Part shown: one piece after another, positions 5,887 to 6,206 of the stretch
Position numbering within the stretch: position 1 is the stretch's first letter
Layout: every line of letters starts with the position of its first letter
DNA from: an uncultured beta proteobacterium
Lineage (GTDB): Bacteria > Pseudomonadota > Gammaproteobacteria > Burkholderiales > Burkholderiaceae_C
Length of the DNA stretch: 6,206 nt
Reading direction: 5' to 3'
Assembly: GCA_903928325.1 (NCBI GenBank)
Contig: CAIYQF010000179.1
Coordinates: 1-6,206, forward strand
Translations under genes and position numbers: made by a program
The notes under the pieces: generated by a model
The model's input: the letters and a program-made list of their open reading frames with translations, nothing else
What the model was told of the DNA's origin: nothing
The model's database searches: none

Positions 5887-6206
5887 ATGGCGAACGATTT
5901 TCTCTTCACATCCGAATCCGTCTCTGAAGGCCACCCCGACAAGGTAGCCGACCAGGTATCCGATGCGATTCTGGACGCAATCTTTAAGCAAGACCCCAAG
6001 TCCCGCGTAGCGGCCGAGACGCTGTGCAACACCGGCTTGGTGGTGCTTGCCGGTGAGATCACCACCAATGCGCATGTGGACTACATCCAGGTGGCGCGCA
6101 ACACCCTTAAGCGCATTGGCTACGACAACACCGACTACGGCATCGACTACCGGGGTTGCGCCGTGCTGGTGGCCTACGACAAGCAGAGCAATGACATCGC
6201 CCAGGG
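5887..6206 (+). CDS. metK: S-adenosylmethionine synthetase, N-terminal part (3' end outside window)
   Basis: MetK makes S-adenosylmethionine from methionine and ATP in the cytoplasm. The first 106 residues are present, out of roughly 385-395 in the family. The start gives the classic N terminus: SESVSEGHPDKVADQ at 9-23 contains the catalytic His (H16), a metal-binding Asp (D18) and an active-site Lys (K19). E44 and E57 (GEITT) match the E. coli cation- and methionine-binding glutamates (E42 and E55 in E. coli numbering). KQSNDIAQ at the edge marks the end of the N-terminal domain. The start at 5887 is fixed by GGAG 8 nt upstream and by alignment with the known N terminus. The same frame stays open back to 5731, so a falsely long start at 5734 is an annotation hazard. 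It is divergent from the acyltransferase pair. Confidence 0.97.
   Translation, partial: MANDFLFTSESVSEGHPDKVADQVSDAILDAIFKQDPKSRVAAETLCNTGLVVLAGEITTNAHVDYIQVARNTLKRIGYDNTDYGIDYRGCAVLVAYDKQSNDIAQ

Noticed and set aside
5762..5947. 61-codon ORF in the metK leader overlapping the metK start
   Set aside because: It has no ribosome binding site, and the 3' part is an out-of-frame reading of metK. No attenuation-type features such as a Met codon cluster are visible.

Overview
This window is a compact, GC-rich stretch of bacterial chromosome holding eight protein genes; the two at the edges are cut off. Several signs point to a betaproteobacterium of the order Burkholderiales, most likely Comamonadaceae (Rhodoferax/Acidovorax/Polaromonas-like). 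These are the wording of the EngB, cytochrome c4 and acyltransferase proteins, the cytochrome c4 / msrP / msrQ / lysA neighbourhood, and a pair of lipid A acyltransferases divergent from metK. That placement comes from recalled family sequences, not from a search.

Layout, left to right. (1) The 3' two thirds of lysA (plus strand) ends at 811 and overlaps tail to tail with msrQ. (2) A minus-strand gene group, read from 3123 down to 774, encodes a dihaem cytochrome c4, the Tat-exported molybdoenzyme MsrP and its membrane haem b partner MsrQ. (3) An 85-bp divergent promoter region separates it from engB (plus strand, 3209-3955), an essential ribosome-assembly GTPase. (4) A minus-strand pair of LpxL/HtrB-family acyltransferases, read from 5701 down to 3976, converges on engB with only 20 bp between stop codons. 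(5) A 185-bp intergenic region leads to metK (plus strand, from 5887), which runs off the right edge.

The genes fall into separate jobs. LysA makes lysine. Cytochrome c4 and MsrPQ belong to envelope electron transfer and repair of oxidised periplasmic methionines. EngB serves 50S ribosome maturation. The acyltransferases add the secondary acyl chains of lipid A. MetK makes S-adenosylmethionine.

I found no mobile element, CRISPR array, tRNA, rRNA or convincing new multi-gene system; this is an ordinary core region. The points worth a second look are local. They are the long, apparently structured metK leader with an open in-frame 51-codon extension, an 11-bp perfect inverted repeat next to a G8 tract inside an acyltransferase gene, overlapping opposed -10 boxes between cytochrome c4 and engB, the lysA/msrQ coding overlap, and the lack of cytochrome c maturation genes (resB/ccsB) between cytochrome c4 and msrP, where I would expect them in related species. 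No stretch longer than 300 bases lacks a gene.
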